DNA of 64,000 bases from assembly GCF_003751845.1 (NCBI RefSeq), contig NZ_RJKQ01000002.1, positions 930,001 to 994,000 of the forward strand. The letters run 5' to 3'. Within the stretch, counting starts at the first letter, position 1; each line of letters opens with the position of its first letter. The notes beneath the pieces are model-generated. The model made no database searches. It was not told the DNA's origin and saw nothing but the letters and a program-made list of their open reading frames with translations. The DNA is from Enterobacter sp. BIGb0383. GTDB lineage: Bacteria > Pseudomonadota > Gammaproteobacteria > Enterobacterales > Enterobacteriaceae. The translations under genes and the position numbers were made by a program. Of this stretch, positions 61,929-64,000 are shown in pieces.

Positions 61929-61957
61929 TTGACATCGATCGGCATATCCAGTACCAC
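61929..61957 (+). promoter_or_regulatory. leuLABCD promoter
   Basis: TTGACA (61929-61934), 17 bp, then TACCAC (61952-61957). Position and -35 equal the E. coli leu promoter (TTGACA...TAACTC); the -10 is weak in both. Confidence 0.75.
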
Positions 61958-61990
61958 TAAAAGCATTACGAATTCACCGAGGCAAGATGA

Positions 61991-62077
61991 ATGATTCGCA
62001 CAACTCGTTTCACCGGGCTACTACTACTAAACGCATCTTCAGTGCGCGGTAGGCCGGTGGGCGACGTTCAACGTTAA
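61991..62077 (+). CDS. leuL: leu operon leader peptide LeuL
   Basis: The 28-codon leader peptide has four consecutive leucine codons, all the rare CTA (LLLLNASS). Translation stalls here when leucyl-tRNA is scarce, which allows leuABCD transcription through the downstream attenuator. The E. coli leader also has 28 residues and the same CTA run, but the residues before and after differ. It lies 21 bp ahead of the attenuator hairpin. Confidence 0.95.
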   Translation: MIRTTRFTGLLLLNASSVRGRPVGDVQR

Positions 62078-62097
62078 GTCATCTTCCGGTTAAATAC

Positions 62098-62126
62098 TAA
62101 ACCCGCGCCACTGCGCGGGTTTTTTT
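62098..62126 (+). terminator. leu operon attenuator
   Basis: ACCCGCGC-CACT-GCGCGGGT followed by seven T: an intrinsic terminator between leuL and leuA, whose formation depends on ribosome position on leuL. Confidence 0.95.
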
Positions 62127-62170
62127 ATGCTCGTAGCAAGGCGCCCCAGGACAGACAAAGGACCTAAACC

Positions 62171-64000
<1,830 letters not shown>

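Overview
This window is chromosomal DNA from a member of the Enterobacteriaceae, close to Enterobacter, Lelliottia, Leclercia or Kosakonia. Nearly every protein matches its Escherichia coli counterpart in length and motifs, but third codon positions are more GC-rich and several loci carry genes that E. coli lacks. The genus cannot be fixed from the sequence alone. I saw no rRNA, tRNA, insertion sequence, prophage or CRISPR array.

Layout. 1-10059 is mostly the E. coli 66-minute region on the + strand: rsmE (3' part), gshB, yqgE, ruvX/yqgF, then the pilT-like yggR (- strand) and the operon yggS-yggT-yggU-rdgB-hemW. An IclR-type regulator and a large FAD-dependent oxidoreductase, divergently arranged, sit between yqgF and yggR (2724-5744). 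At 10060-10102 the map switches to the E. coli 2-3-minute region, read backwards. First come acnB, a chromosomal traT-like lipoprotein gene (where E. coli has yacH), the pyruvate dehydrogenase genes lpd, aceF, aceE and pdhR, and aroP. A sugar transporter/GH43 glycosidase pair follows (23256-25612). Next are ampE-ampD, nadC, the type IV pilus genes ppdD-hofB-hofC, guaC, coaE-zapD-yacG, mutT and secM-secA.

38042-55902 is the whole dcw cluster on the - strand: mraZ-rsmH-ftsL-ftsI-murE-murF-mraY-murD-ftsW-murG-murC-ddlB-ftsQ-ftsA-ftsZ-lpxC. Most genes overlap or abut, so cell-wall precursor synthesis and divisome genes are expressed together, with MraZ boxes in front of mraZ. The end of the window carries cra, ilvIH, leuO and the start of the leucine operon (leuL attenuator, leuA, partial leuB).

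The most noteworthy observations are: the hemW/acnB junction, which looks like one end of an inversion around the replication origin; the chromosomal traT homologue; two small carbohydrate-related gene modules placed between core genes; a promoter-to-terminator unit between mraZ and cra that could encode a small RNA; an ERIC element just upstream of cra; and a SecM arrest peptide with one conservative change. I found no convincing wholly new multi-gene system. The IclR/FAD-oxidoreductase pair is the least understood part.
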